Shown here: positions 5,511-5,908 of the stretch, piece after piece | How positions within the stretch are numbered: position 1 is the first letter of the stretch | How the letters are laid out: each line of letters opens with the position of its first letter | Source of the DNA: Rhodobacter sp. | GTDB lineage: Bacteria; Pseudomonadota; Alphaproteobacteria; Rhodobacterales; Rhodobacteraceae | Direction of reading: 5' to 3' | Assembly: GCA_027482795.1 (NCBI GenBank) | Contig: JAIXVS010000339.1 | Coordinates: forward strand, 1 to 5,908 | DNA: 5,908 nucleotides | Made by a program: the position numbers and the translations under genes | Notes under the pieces: model-generated | What the model saw: the letters and a program-made list of their open reading frames with translations, nothing else | Told to the model about the DNA's origin: nothing | Database searches by the model: none

Positions 5511-5908
5511 GGCCACTTTGCTGGCATAGCTTGTTAAATCTTGCAGCAATGCCGCCCCCACGGGCATGTTATGACGCGCACAGAATTCAGCCCAGATTGC
5601 GGCAAAGGGCAGGTCTTTCGCCTCTTCGGCCCAGATCAGGCGGGCGGTGAAATCCATCGCCTCTTCGGCAGCAACCAGTTGCGCGCGCGGCAGCAGCAGG
5701 GCGCGCATCAGCGCCTTTTGCATATTGCGCGTGCCAATTACCCATGCCGCCGTGCGCGAAATGGTGGCATCGAAGAAATCCAATCCGATATGGGTGCGGG
5801 ACAGCAAATCGCCAAACACCAATTCCTGCGCCATGGCCAAAAGATCATCGTTCAGCGTGACAACATGGTCGCTGTCCCAGCGCACTGGACGCGAGACATG
5901 CAGCAGGA
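5499..5908 (-). CDS. rhaI: L-rhamnose/sugar isomerase, RhaI type (3' part; 5' end beyond window)
   Basis: The C-terminal 135 residues are visible, reading from the right edge; a GTG at 5883-5885 is an internal valine, not a start. The enzyme is a metal-dependent xylose-isomerase-like TIM barrel that converts L-rhamnose to L-rhamnulose, with loose specificity for other aldoses in this group. The segment LLHVSRPVRWDSDHVV at the window edge carries a histidine and the D-x-D pair. Their spacing matches the metal ligands H281, D289 and D291 that I recall for the Pseudomonas stutzeri enzyme. Further on, HIGLDFFDATISR holds the next expected metal aspartate, and WVIGTRNMQKAL is a family hallmark. 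The tail is a helical C-terminus ending ASKVADRG. Its TAA stop is seven bases from the ureohydrolase stop. It is convergent, so it belongs to a different transcription unit, perhaps a rhamnose operon to the right, though a shared pathway cannot be excluded. Confidence 0.9.
   Translation of the reverse strand, partial: LLHVSRPVRWDSDHVVTLNDDLLAMAQELVFGDLLSRTHIGLDFFDATISRTAAWVIGTRNMQKALMRALLLPRAQLVAAEEAMDFTARLIWAEEAKDLPFAAIWAEFCARHNMPVGAALLQDLTSYASKVADRG

Noticed and set aside
5883..5885. GTG as the start of the minus-strand gene
   Set aside because: The frame stays open to the window edge and the upstream residues (LLHVSRP) match the RhaI metal-binding segment, so this is an internal valine.

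Overview
The window is a densely packed stretch of bacterial chromosome with moderately high GC. Protein style and the rhamnose-isomerase subtype point to an alphaproteobacterium, most likely a Rhodobacterales-like one. That is an inference; there is no rRNA or other phylogenetic marker here. No tRNA, rRNA, insertion sequence, CRISPR array or transposase was seen.

Layout: six plus-strand genes run almost head to tail from 1 to 5491. They are the 3' end of a class I (FbaB/DhnA/LacD-like) aldolase (1-215), a Gfo/Idh/MocA oxidoreductase (217-1371), a PfkB-family sugar kinase (1410-2414), a zinc-dependent medium-chain dehydrogenase (2452-3468), an aldo/keto reductase (3542-4528) and an agmatinase/guanidinobutyrase-type ureohydrolase (4541-5491). 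Gaps are 1, 38, 37, 73 and 12 bases, so one transcript is likely. A seventh gene, the 3' part of an L-rhamnose/sugar isomerase of the RhaI type, runs on the minus strand from the right edge. It converges on the ureohydrolase with 7 bases between the two stop codons.

Working together: kinase plus class I aldolase suggests that a ketose or keto-acid is phosphorylated and then cleaved to trioses. The three oxidoreductases (Gfo/Idh, Zn-MDR, AKR) would first oxidise, epimerise or reduce a polyol, cyclitol or sugar. The unusual member is the ureohydrolase, which removes urea from a guanidino group. Its place at the end of a sugar operon raises the possibility that the substrate is a guanidino-bearing sugar or cyclitol, but nothing in the sequence proves this. 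Transporter and regulator genes are not in the window.

Regulatory-looking structure is sparse: G-run Shine-Dalgarno sites before every plus-strand start (two share an identical 13-mer including the ATG), an 18-bp near-palindrome in the largest intergenic gap (3509-3526), and a hairpin spanning both convergent stop codons (5474-5510). No intergenic stretch exceeds 73 bases.
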